From: Tenodera sinensis
Taxonomy: Eukaryota; Arthropoda; Insecta; Mantodea; Mantidae
NCBI GenBank assembly: GCA_030765045.1
Contig: CM060961.1
Coordinates: 35,635,305 to 35,699,304, forward strand
DNA length: 64,000 bases
Reading direction: 5' to 3'
In this document: piece by piece, positions 54,419 through 64,000 of the stretch
Layout: each line of letters starts with the position of its first letter
Numbering within the stretch: position 1 is the first letter of the stretch
Position numbers and translations under genes: made by a program
Notes under the pieces: model-generated
Database searches by the model: none
What the model saw: only the letters and a program-made list of their open reading frames with translations
Told to the model about the DNA's origin: nothing

Positions 54419-54489
54419 TCATCTAATATAATCTAATCAGTTTCACTTTGAAATCTTTGAAGGTTTTGGTTGATAATTCATGTCGGAAG

Positions 54490-54850
54490 TTTGTAGTAAT
54501 CGCTTAATAAACATGGGAGCCAACTGACACCACATTTTATATAACCTAAGCTTTCAACCATTTATTTTGCTGTATTGTCCCTTGTTTTAAGTTTTGCAGC
54601 GCTTTCATCCATAGAGGCACGCCTGTATTCTCTAATGAGCTCATCAACTATTTCCTTGTCGTGTTCCATGGAGACAGTTCGAGGGAGACCGTTCGAGGCT
54701 CATCTTGAATACATTTCTATCATCTCCTGACATTCAGGCGGCTTGCAGTCATTTCCCTAGGCCCTTGGAAGTCTGAGGTGTATTTGCTCTTCAATAAGGA
54801 ATTCGATGACAGCAAGCTCTATGCCATTTTAAAAAGTCTGCCTGTCGTCA
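54490..54850 (-). pseudogene. Mariner-like transposase N-terminal relic
   Basis: The minus strand reads ELAVIEFLIEEQIH, then RPRTVSMEHDKEIVDELIRE (about 54690-54640), RRASMDESAAKLKTRDNTAK and VESLGYIKCGVSWLPCLLSD, matching the helix-turn-helix part of insect mariner-like transposases (GRPRTVSTE...IVDELI..DRRIS..E.A..L..S.GTA..I...LG..KV.ARWVP..LT). Stops occur near 54770 and 54575 and the middle of the first helix is missing. No catalytic domain remains. Confidence 0.68.
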
Positions 54851-55074
54851 CATGATTAACGCTAATAATGCAACACATCTAAATGTTAAATCTCACAATT
54901 TATGTAATTCGTTTGTTTATTTACCATTTCGGGTATATTTCAAATTCTTGGTTTGAATAATACCTTTAAATTGCTAAGCCGTTATTCATTTTATCTCCTG
55001 GACATACAAATATAACTAGATTTCAAAGCTAATATATAGCAAGCAGCTCTATAAGGCTTGGTATTGTTTACGAG

Positions 55075-55318
55075 TCGCTAAAAGGAACTTCTCCGCTAAA
55101 GAGAACTGCTCCGCTAAAGAGAACTGCTCTGCCAAAGAGAACTGCTCCGCTAAAGAGAACTGCTCCGCTAAAGAGAACTGCTCCGCTAAACAGAACTGCT
55201 CCGCTAAACAGAACTGCTCCGCTAAAGAGAACTGCTCCGCTAAAGAGAACTGCTCCGCTAAAGAGAACTGCTCCGCCAAAGAGAACTGCTCCGCCAAAGA
55301 GAACTGTTCCGCTAAAAA
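55075..55318. repeat. 18-bp tandem minisatellite
   Basis: About 13 tandem units of gctccgctaaagagaact with few variants. Because 18 is a multiple of 3, the minus strand stays open as an AEQFSL repeat. No gene context supports translation. Confidence 0.95.
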
Positions 55319-56129
55319 GGAAGTTATGCTCTAAACTCCACTAAAAGAAATGAAACCATTTGTACAAATGTTATATTGATTAGCACGGAAGTTAATGAGA
55401 GAATAGAAGGTGAGCAGAGTGAAAATTATGAATCCAGAAATAGCACTATTTTCAACGAGAACAGGGAAAGACCAACAATTTTGAGCGTTTATAAATAGTT
55501 TTAAAGCTGATCAAATTTAGTTCTCTTCATAATATAATTTTCTGAACTACTCGCATTTCTTTGGGCTTCCAATTTGCACTGTTTCTTGCATCGATACTTT
55601 CATTGATGAGTATTTTTGCCTCTCCTGATATTTTTTCTCTTTATTCGTAATTTTAGAGACACAAATTTGTGCTCTTGTGATGCATTTCATCCTGCCTTTC
55701 TGACTGAAATAAACAATAAATATGGAGATGTCATATTCTGTTATGTCTGGTCGTTAGTTTTTCTTTCATTGTAAAAATAGATAGGACGTTATCGAAAAAA
55801 GAGAAAAAAATCAACGATGCCCGAGGCTGCAGTGCCCCAAGCAGTTCATTATTAATGGTCAATGGTGCGCATGCGCCAGGAAAATGGCTCGCCACGAGTA
55901 ACTTCTGTCAGCGTTCATTGGTGAGTAACGAAATCCAGCTTGCAGCTGCACGGAAACTAAAGTGCCAGGTTTGGCCACGTGGATCAATGCTTTTACATTA
56001 CATAAAAAATACATCTGCTTTAGTGAATGGAACGATAAGGTACACATAGATACAAATTAGAATTTCTCCTATTTCGAATTCTTGTTTCTTTTTGTCTACG
56101 ATCAATTTGAAATAACACTCCAACGTTGA
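55319..56129. other. Unassigned DNA
   Basis: Overlapping opposite-strand frames at 55855-56049 show no domain. Nothing else seen. Confidence 0.35.
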
Positions 56130-56335
56130 ATAATTAGTTCTTGTCTTGTACTAACTGTTGTTACAAACTCTTATTCCTTTATCTTCTTCTTATTAGTCGA
56201 GATAAACAGCTGCAAGGGGGAATATGGCCATACAGTAGGCTTCAAGCGATAGTCAGATCTTTTAAAGCTTTGAGATTCCGTTCTCTAAGATATAAATAAA
56301 AATGAACAAGGATCTACTGTTTGACAATTTTAGGT
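56130..56335 (-). repeat. GT-carrier repeat, terminal fragment
   Basis: tcttgtactaactgttgtta, tattcctttatcttcttctta, gcgatagtcagatcttttaaagctttgagattccgttctc match the family end in reverse. Confidence 0.75.
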
Positions 56336-56392
56336 ATTTAAAGCCTGAAGCACATCTAGCATTGACTGCTTCTGCGAATCGTAAACGTAACA

Positions 56393-56650
56393 GATGGAGT
56401 TGGCTCTGGCGGTAACTCTGTGGCCTGCATCGGAGAGGTCACGGATTCGATCCCCGTGGCTGACCTTCCTGACCCAGAGGTTTTTTCGGAGGTTTCCCCG
56501 GGTCTCCAGGCGAATGCTAGGAAGGATTACCATATGCTCCGAATTTCCTATTCCTCTGTTTCGTTACACTAATTAGTTCATTTCAACCTTCATCCCGTTA
56601 GGTTTCTTTCGGGATTGAAAGCGTCGGCGAGTGTCGCGGCAGTACCACGG
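56393..56650 (+). mobile_element. SINE-C copy 2 (tRNA-derived)
   Basis: A-box-like ggctctggcggtaactctg and B box (ggattcgatcccc, about 56443), then ttttttcggaggtttcccc and ggcgaatgctaggaaggattacc, the same body motifs as 36562-36800. Confidence 0.6.
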
Positions 56651-57216
56651 TGGGGAGACAGAATGCGCTCTACAAATCTCAAATTGGAAGTCCAGCTTGC
56701 TGGTTTGCCGCCCCACACCCCATAGGTGGCACAAGCCCTAGAGGAGCCAGTTTCCAAGTCTTGCAACCCCCTCCCCCTTCGAAGTAAGAACCCGTAGGGG
56801 TGGAAGGGGAACCAGGCCGAGCCAGCCTCCAGCGTGGTGATTCTAACTGGGAAAATGTAGCGACCCTGCCCTCTGCTCTGTCGTGTCAACGTTCCGGCCG
56901 CCCTTGGGATTCATTCTGCTCTGCAGGGTGTCCCGTCAAGGACATGGGCACAAAAAATCCTCTTTCGGTGAAGGTGTCAAGTTCTCCTCCACAAGTTGAC
57001 AAAGAAGTAGCCATGTATTTAGCCTTTTACTTTAGCCGTCGGTTAACCTGGAAAAACAATTGCGGTACAACAGTTCGCGGCCTTCTATGATATGATTTAA
57101 TGTGCGACTGCGGGGAAAGCATAGCAAATCTCATTGCCAACAACGCGCCATCTCAGAGCCCAAGATAGTGTGCGAGTATATCTGTTCGTTCTTCTGTCTA
57201 CTGTGAACAGCATAAC
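56651..57216. other. Unassigned, relatively GC-rich DNA
   Basis: 56640-56960 is much less AT-rich than its surroundings and has open frames on both strands (56590-56889 minus, 56800-57090 plus) without recognisable domains. Possibly more mobile DNA beyond SINE-C. Confidence 0.35.
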
Positions 57217-57247
57217 CATAGCGGATAGAAGAGAAAGTGTGAGCTAT
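57217..57247. repeat. P-like copy A, left TIR
   Basis: 31 bp, 23 matches to copy B TIR, with the GTGTGA core identical. About 250 bp of leader separate it from the transposase start. Confidence 0.65.
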
Positions 57248-57496
57248 CCCGCTAGTTTACTGCATGCTCCGTGGTCCCGTGGCAACTGAGCGAAACTGTG
57301 GCGTGGCGATCGCAGTCGCCTCAAAATGCGACCGAACTGCCTAGTATGTGATTCGGAAGTACAGACAATTTTATACGTATGCGTTATGTGTGTGAGTAAT
57401 TAGGTACATAACTTGTGAAATTGCTTCTAAGTTTGTGCATAAATGTGTGTGTTCTTCAAAACGTAAGTTTCAAGCAACATCAATAATTGATTAAAA

Positions 57497-59971
57497 ATGC
57501 CATCTTGTTTTGTACCCGGGAGTCGTTCAGGATACAGAAACTGCTCAGAAGCTAGACATTTTTTACTCCTCCTAAAGATAAAAATCTGTTTTACAAATGG
57601 GAAAAGTCTATTCCTAGGAAAGACACTAAATTATCGGTTAAATCTAGTATTTGTGACAAACATTTTCCAGAGGACTTCTTAGTGAAAGTTGATTCATTCG
57701 TTGTGCATGGAAAACTAGTTGAAATCCCTAGAATTAAATGGCGGTTAAAGCCAGGGCAATTCCCTGTATATTTCCTAATTTACCCAGGTACTTAACTACA
57801 ATGCATAAATCCCGAAAATCTCCACAAAACAGAGACAAAAAATTACTGAAAAAGCAATATTCAACAATCAGTAAATTACCAGATGCAGGATCCAGTCAAC
57901 CAGTTCTTAATTCAAACGCAAGTCCTTCAACAATGAGGAAATCACAGAAAACAGTTCTAATTCCTCCAAGGTCATAAACACAAGTGTCAATAATGAAATT
58001 GCTACACTGAAGAAAAGAATTAGAAACCTCAATAGAAATTTCTGCTATCTAAAGAGAGAGCTAAATTAAAAATAGTAGAAAAGAAATTCGCTACTAATTG
58101 TTGCGAACGTAAACGCAATTTAAGTTGTTTAAGTAAACAACAAAAGCTGGTTCTAGATACAATGCTTAAAAAATGTCAGACGAGCTCAAAGGGGATGCGT
58201 TACACCAATGAATTTCTATTAGAAAGCTTGCTATTTAAAATTAAAAGCCCTAAAGGCTATAGACATTGCTTAACACATGAATTGCTGCCCCTGCCTTCTG
58301 AAGCCCATTTAAGGAAATTATCTAAAGGGATAAAGTGCACATATGGTATAAATAGCAATGCTCTAAATGCGATTTCTAGTACGTTCAGTGAAGAAGAAGA
58401 TGAAAACAAACGTCTTGGAGTTGTAATATTTGATGAAGTCAAATTAAGAGAAGTCGGGTTCAATACTAGCTCACTAACAGTGGACGGATTCGTGAATCTA
58501 GGTGAACACACTCCTGACAATCAGAAAAATTCTATGGCTAACCATGCTTTAGTTTTTATGTTTGTTCCCTTACTACATAATTGGAGCGAACCAGTAGCGA
58601 TTTACGCAAGTAGAAATGCTACACCCGGTGATATACTAGCTAAGCTCCTTATAGAAGTAATTATCCAGTTAGAAAACTCAGGGACAAGAATTATTGGTTT
58701 CACTATTGATGGAAGTCAATCAAACAAAAAAAGTATGGAAAAATTTAGGAATAGGAGCAACATGTGAAAATGTACAGCACCCACTTGATGACAAAAGAAG
58801 AATATGGGCTTTTTCAGATTGGGTCCACATAATAAAATGCATGAGAAATTATTTTCATGATAAGGTGGATGTCTTATATAGAAATAAGAGCGTCCAATAT
58901 AATTTTTATAGATATATTTATGAAGCTGACACTTCTAAATTTGCTGGTCTTAGAGTTTGCCCGAAACTGACCTCATCCCACATAGACCCCACCTCTTTTC
59001 AGAAAATGAATGTGAGACTGTGTTTTCAATTGTTCAGTAACAGCACTGCAAATGGCATTGAGTTGTTTAGGAAAATTAGTTTTGAAAAATTTAAGGGAAG
59101 CAAAAATACTGAACTATTCACAAGAGATGTAAATAATCTTGTAGATGGAGTTTACTCCACAGTTCCAATTAAAGCACTCTATAAAATTTCGCAATGTCAC
59201 AGGGTACTAAAAGATTTCTTTCGCATAATAACCTCTGAAAATAACACATTCTGTTCAACTAGGACAATGGAATCTCTTAGAGTCACCTTAAAAAGTACTT
59301 TGGAAGTGTCCGAGTATTTATGGAATAAAGGATTTGCATACGTCTTAACAGCAAAATTCAATCAAGACCCCCTTGAACGGCACTTTGGAATTATGCGTTA
59401 TTTGAGCTGCGATGACCATCCTTCCACAGTTGACTTTTTACATTTACATATGCTACAGGCTGTGTATGTCCCTGTAAAACTTGCAGTGTCAAATGCTGCT
59501 AATTGTGAGAATGAAGTGGAGCCATCACGTACATCTTTTATGAATCAAATTCGTATATTGGCAAAACAAACTGAGCAAAAAAACCGTGAGCCGTTGGATT
59601 TTGTTGGAAATAAAATAAAGGACAAAACTAAAATTCTTGACTGGGAAAGTGAAGTTCCCGAACTCTATAAGGACAATATTTCTAAAGGATGCTTAGTACA
59701 CAACTTAGGGGGTTATATAGTAAAAAATATGCTCGAAAAACTTAGTTGTGAAACCTGTGCCTCTACTCTGTCCACCGATCTACCCTCTGACACATTAGCT
59801 TCCACTTTCACTACAATAAAAGACTATGGCACCCTAAAAAATCGTCGGTATTTAACCTACCCCTCTGAATGTGTGGTTAATATTCTTTTGCAAGTCGAGG
59901 CTATTTTGGAGAAGAAAATGTGCTCGTCTGAAAGTTTGTGGGGTGATATATTTTACGAGTGCTTTAGATAA
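57497..59971 (+). pseudogene. THAP-domain P-element transposase, frameshifted
   Basis: ATG 57497 begins a THAP zinc finger (CFVPGSRSGY, FFTPP, KW, then CDKHF) and an AIPCIFPNLPRYL block equivalent to the AVPTIF box. The second zinc Cys is Ser here. A Leu/Lys-rich coiled-coil region follows (57980-58160), then the RNase H-like core: FDEVKLRE (Asp codon 58432), GFTIDGSQ (GTP-binding-region side), FSDWVHIIKCMRN (Asp codon 58817), and QDPLERHFG (Glu codon 59375), giving the DDE triad expected by analogy with Drosophila P transposase. Frame changes lie near 57560 (T run), 57750, 58050 and 58727 (A run); otherwise the reading is long and clean. Related to the THAP9 lineage. P-type transposases excise and insert DNA using GTP. 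Confidence 0.85.
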
Positions 59972-60475
59972 CATATTAGGACCCAGTGGAATAGGATGTT
60001 GCGTGGAATACAAACTGTATTTAGTTGGAAAGTTAACACTACATTACATGAAGTGTCGCTTCTTTTTTCGTACCAAGAAAATCAGTAGAGAAATGACGTC
60101 ATCGAAGTCAGCAAAATCAATACGTAAACTCCCCAAGGCCTCCAACATCTAATTCCACGGTGAGTTTCGATATTTTATATAATTTGCATTATGGTTTAAT
60201 TTTTCAGCGCAAATTCATGGAAGCCGATATTTCCCATTGTTATTCATTAATTATAATAACCATTATTGTAAAATAGCATCCTATATTATGTGTCAAGGAA
60301 AGACGATGTTTCAAAACAGTATTTCAAATATTCGTGCTTACGATGTTAGGTATTTAAAATGCTAACTGATAATATGAAACTCATTTTCACCATGCATTCG
60401 TGAACTAAAGTGAAGCGACCGCGACACCAGTGCCATCTTGTGAGCCGACCATAGTAACTCCCGAAGAGCTCACAC

Positions 60476-62030
60476 GAGTAGAAATCGGCCCTGAGGGCTC
60501 TGCACTTCTCGATGAGAGTTTGACGTGCATTCTCGTAGGGCTTGGTATTTGGCAGCCAAAACTGCATTTTGATGTCGTCGATGACGTAGTTTTCCTTGGT
60601 TAATACATATTTTAGCCTTGAGGGTGCTGAGTTCCCGATGCCTAGAATCCTCTTCAGGTCGCGAGCTTTCACTTTTTATTGTTATCAAGTCAGAGCGAAT
60701 TTTTCCCATATGATGCTAATCCCATAGGTGGCTATTGAGGAAATGGTTGTGTTGAACAGTAACATTGTTGTATCGAGTGGTATTTGTTGAGGCTCTTTGA
60801 TGTGGCAGCTGCGGCAGCTCTTTCAAGTTGAAATGGACAGGGCTAGCAGACAGCAGGTAGTGGCAACTGTTCTGGAAACACTTCACAAATCCAAACATTT
60901 TTTGACGTTTTTTCAGCTATACACCTTAAAAAAGCATTTCTTTAATTTAGAATAAAACTGCTTATAAACAAATACTAGTAGTATAAAACGAATATTCACA
61001 TGTTTCATTCAATAAAAATGAAGCTAGACTGTGTTTTTAAGTTTTGGAAAACTGTGCTTTTGGGTCTTGTCTGGTTTTTGGAATCTATCCTTCAATTCTA
61101 CAACGGGAAAAGAAATCCGTCACCCTCTACCGGTCGTAGACATGAATGAGGAAACAGTAGATGGTTGCCACAATAGCATAATGTGTGTAGACGTCCTAGA
61201 GGGTAAATCCAGTTTCCGGAAGCAGAATATCATAACTTGCAACTTGCAAATCGGATAATGTGAATCTCGTCCAGGTTTCCAAATACTGTGAGAAACCTGC
61301 AACTTCAAAGAAGATGTTCATTGCTGTCCCCTGGTAGCTCTCACATAAAGGAATTATCCTTTACCCCAGATGTTGCGGTTCTAAGACGGAGGATGAATCT
61401 AATTTGTGTCTCGAACTTGAGAAACCACTGCAGAAATTAGATTCCTTCACAGTACATTCTGGAACAAAGGAGTGCCCTGGTCCTCAAAGTCGTAATGCCA
61501 GTGCACCACAAAGGCACAAAAATGTGGAGACAAAGATAGGTTTAGGGTTTTCACACATGAGTACTCCCTCAGCATGCACGTGTCTTTTTGCTTCTATGGA
61601 AGCCTATTTCTACTAGCTTTCTCAAATTCACAAAGGATTTTTTTTTCACTTTTCATTTATGGAAGTATTTTATTTCCAGTTTCAAATCATATTTTGTTCT
61701 TATTCAGGTGAGTATTCTTTCTGCTCCTCCCTCTCTCTGTCTCCCACCCCCTGTATCCCGCACCACCATATTGGAACCTACCCTAATGCGCATCACTTAT
61801 TGACATTTTTAACGTTTATATCATAAAACGTCTGAACTAATGAATAAATTCTGGTATGTCATTAATGGCAGACCTAACTAAACTGTTTCATAAATAAGGC
61901 ATTAATTTAAATACTATAGCGCAAAGATTTAGCCAAAAAATGTTTAACTCTATAAACATAAATTAAAATATATTAATTCTAATTAGTGTAGTTCGACAGT
62001 TTATAATCTAAAATAAATCTTTCTTGAAGT
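60476..62030. other. Unassigned DNA next to the P-like right end
   Basis: A minus-strand frame (60672-60346, first residues MKARDLKRILGIGNSAPSR) and neighbours (60709-60470 and 60898-60716) lie in a less AT-rich stretch that begins where the P TIR is cut. I recognise no family. Beyond 60900 nothing is identified. Confidence 0.35.
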
Positions 62031-62034
62031 TTAA

Positions 62035-62335
62035 CATTAAGAAATTTCGGATATATTCTTTGTTATTTGTGTTGGTTTCGGAAAACGAACTTTCCTCAAA
62101 TGCAACATCGTTTTCCATTTCTTTATATATTAGCAGTGCAATGTCAAAGCTTTAAAACATTTGACTGTCGCTCAAAGCCCACTGTATTCCTATATTCCCC
62201 TTGTACCTACAAGCAATGTAGCAATTTATATAAATGTTTATCTCCACTAACACGAAGAAGATGGAGGAATACGAGTTAGTACGGTTGGTTACTACAAGAG
62301 TAAGAGAAAGTCGTGTGAGTGCAATACATCACAGA
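62035..62335 (+). repeat. GT-carrier repeat, 3' part
   Basis: atttcggatatattctttg, cgctcaaagcccactgtattcc, cactaacacgaagaagatg and gagaaagtcgtgtgagtgca match the second half of the reference copy. Confidence 0.8.
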
Positions 62336-63299
62336 CCTTCACACAGAAGCATACTAGTAGATTTTTCTGATAAATAACTGAAATTAAAGTATGTGATTGA
62401 AGTTGATTGAAATACATTTTAGTTTCTATGAAGTTTTTAGTGTTAAAATTCCTTTTCTTTTCTGAATAAATTATTTACTATGAGGCATTGAATAAAGCAA
62501 TCTTCCAATGCATATTTTAACCTCTAAATAACAGGCTAGAGGTTATGTATGCATATTAAATAAAAACAAAAGTAAACGTGAAACTGCAATGAATTATTTT
62601 AATATAAAATACAAAACTGAAGAGAAATAGAGAGTTAAATAGAACCGTACTTAAACATGTCGCTGGGCTTTAAAAAAGGGAGGGTCGAAATAAATGTTTG
62701 GTAAAAAAGTTCTCAGGTGTTTTATAGAATGAAAAAGAATAGTAGTGTTCAGGTATGAGCTGACATTCAATTTTGCTTCATAGTATAGCAACCACATTAA
62801 TTATAAAACGTAGGCCAAATAATCAGTGTGAACTTGGTTATGCACATTGTACTCCTGTTAATTGTCACTGAAATTTTTAAATTCTACAATTATTAGCGGC
62901 TTTTGTTCAAACTCATATCAGACATAATACATATAAGGAATAATGTATATTCAAATTTTCATTGTAATGACTTTAACACCTTCAAATTTATTGTGCTTTC
63001 TAGCTATTGTTTTGGCAACATACCTAAAATGCTTCACAGGATGAAGATTTCAAAATTCTGATAAAAATAAATATTATTCTGTTATAGTAAGCACTCTCAA
63101 AAGTATGTTGGCAACAGGATATTTTTAATGATTTGGTTTATTAAATAAAATTATTAACTTTGAAGTAAGTATTTCTTAATTTGTCACATTTTGTCACGTG
63201 TCAAAGTATGTTTATGTTTAGATCGTAAATTTTCTAGTACATTGGCACGCCCTAAATAAAAGGAATAACAATAACAATAACAGAAAAGGTAGGTATACA
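62336..63299. other. Unassigned AT-rich DNA
   Basis: No recognised feature. Confidence 0.4.
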
Positions 63300-63302
63300 A
63301 CA

Positions 63303-64000
63303 TATATAAAAATCTGATGTGTTGCACTCACATGACTTTCTCTATTCTTGTACTAACCATTCTTGCAAACATTTATTCCTATATCTTCTACATGTTAGTA
63401 GAGATAAACATTTGTACAAATTATCTTATTGCTTATTTCCTTGTAGGTGCAAGGGGAATATGGGAATACAGTAGACTGAGCGATAGTCAAATCTTTTAAA
63501 GCTTTGAGATCCCGTTCCCTTTGCACGTTTAACATATAATATCTCCGAATTAGTTCAATGTAGAAAAAAATTTAATCCGACATAAATTGTGTGTTTTAGC
63601 AAGATCTAAATTTTTGTATACTAAGATTTTGTCTATCTCTTAAGGTTTATGATTATTCAAAAGTCATCCAGAGTAAACATGGCTACATAGGCTATAGCGA
63701 GAAAATTCAAAATATACATTTCATTTGTCATAGAAATGTCTTAAACATATGTCATTTTAATCAAAATCGTTAGAGCCATTTTCAAGAAAATCAAAATTTT
63801 GAAAAAATTTCCATGTAAGGATAGCTTGGGGTAGGGCTATTTCCTTCAAAATCTTCGTGTCGCGTCCTTAAAAGACATTAAACTTAAATATCAACTTTGG
63901 TTTTTAACCGACTTTTCGTTTTTGAGTTGTGCTGTCCACAGACTGACACACTGACACACACACAAGGACCTCTTTTTTTATATTCAGGGGGTTCAAAACA
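63303..64000 (-). repeat. GT-carrier repeat, runs off the window
   Basis: Reverse orientation: gatgtgttgcactcacatgactttctcta, the body, tcgtgtcgcgtccttaaaagacat, gagttgtgctgtccacagac, a short CA tract (63943-63964), then attcagggggttcaaaaca at the window edge. The internal site of the GT tract is the same as in other copies. Confidence 0.88.

Larger units (their letters stand above)
57217..60475 (+). mobile_element. P-like DNA transposon, nearly full length (copy A)
   Basis: About 3.26 kb. The left end (57217-57247, catagcgg...gagctat) matches the 31-bp TIR of copy B at 23 of 31 positions. The right end keeps only the inner 11 bp (gtgtgagctct on the minus strand, 60465-60475) plus subterminal landmarks shared with copy B (AGTT..ATG and GATGGCA). 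Outside 60475 the TIR is replaced by unrelated sequence. It encodes a complete-length THAP transposase broken by small indels. Right-end loss should prevent movement of this copy. Confidence 0.78.

Noticed and set aside
56590..57090. 99- and 96-codon frames in a relatively GC-rich stretch
   Set aside because: No family recognised, overlapping on both strands, adjacent to SINE-C.
58257..58520. Minus-strand 87-codon frame within the P transposase
   Set aside because: Antisense shadow of the conserved plus-strand transposase.
57217..60495. Copy A as a domesticated THAP9-like host gene
   Set aside because: Recognisable transposon left TIR, partial right TIR, frame breaks and absence of introns argue for a decaying transposon rather than a host gene.
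61031..61803. Series of short plus-strand frames at 61031-61258, 61404-61616 and 61588-61803 as possible exons
   Set aside because: No recognisable domain, no consistent splice sites and no homologous copies in the window.

Overview
This window looks like intergenic, repeat-packed nuclear DNA of an arthropod, most likely an insect with a large AT-rich genome. I infer this from Jockey-type LINEs with internal Pol II promoter signals, THAP-type P-element transposases, hAT and mariner relics, several tRNA-derived SINE families and very long TAA and GT microsatellites. The species cannot be named from the sequence. I see no convincing host protein-coding gene, rRNA or functional tRNA. Nearly everything that can be explained is mobile DNA or simple repeat.

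Layout. 1-6.6 kb: a 1-kb polypyrimidine minisatellite, a DDE_3 transposase tail, a SINE, a GT/GC tract, and a (TAA)n microsatellite split by an internally deleted P-like element (4396-5864) with 31-bp terminal inverted repeats. 6.6-23 kb: mostly unexplained AT-rich DNA with a tRNA-derived SINE bounded by 12-bp duplications (9250-9473), decayed hAT and mariner coding pieces, and copies of a dispersed repeat that carries a GT microsatellite at a fixed internal site. 23.1-31.3 kb: a full-length but dead Jockey-like LINE (family A, minus strand), interrupted by a second LINE (family B) and by a SINE, with another truncated family A copy just upstream. 31.4-35.7 kb: SINE-D, LINE-C, an 861-bp internally deleted hAT element with matching TIRs and an 8-bp duplication, and a third LINE-B fragment. 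36-40.6 kb: SINEs, a decayed LINE-D RT and a DDE_3 relic. 40.6-45.9 kb: a complete LINE-B with two intact overlapping ORFs, an initiator/DPE promoter and a 10-bp target duplication. 46-57 kb: LTR-like repeats, more GT-carrier repeats (one inverted pair), a mariner N-terminal relic and an 18-bp minisatellite. 57.2-60.5 kb: a nearly full-length P-like element encoding a THAP transposase broken by a few indels. 60.5-64 kb: unexplained DNA and further GT-carrier repeats running off the end.

How the parts relate. The two P-like copies belong together: the near-full-length copy shows what the deleted copy lost. The three LINE-B copies define that family's 3' end, a hairpin followed by a short tandem tail built around GTC. 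The two LINE-A copies share two 3' hairpins, one with a compensatory base change. Target-site duplications give the insertion order: LINE-A first, then LINE-B and SINE-A into it. The most active-looking element is the complete LINE-B.
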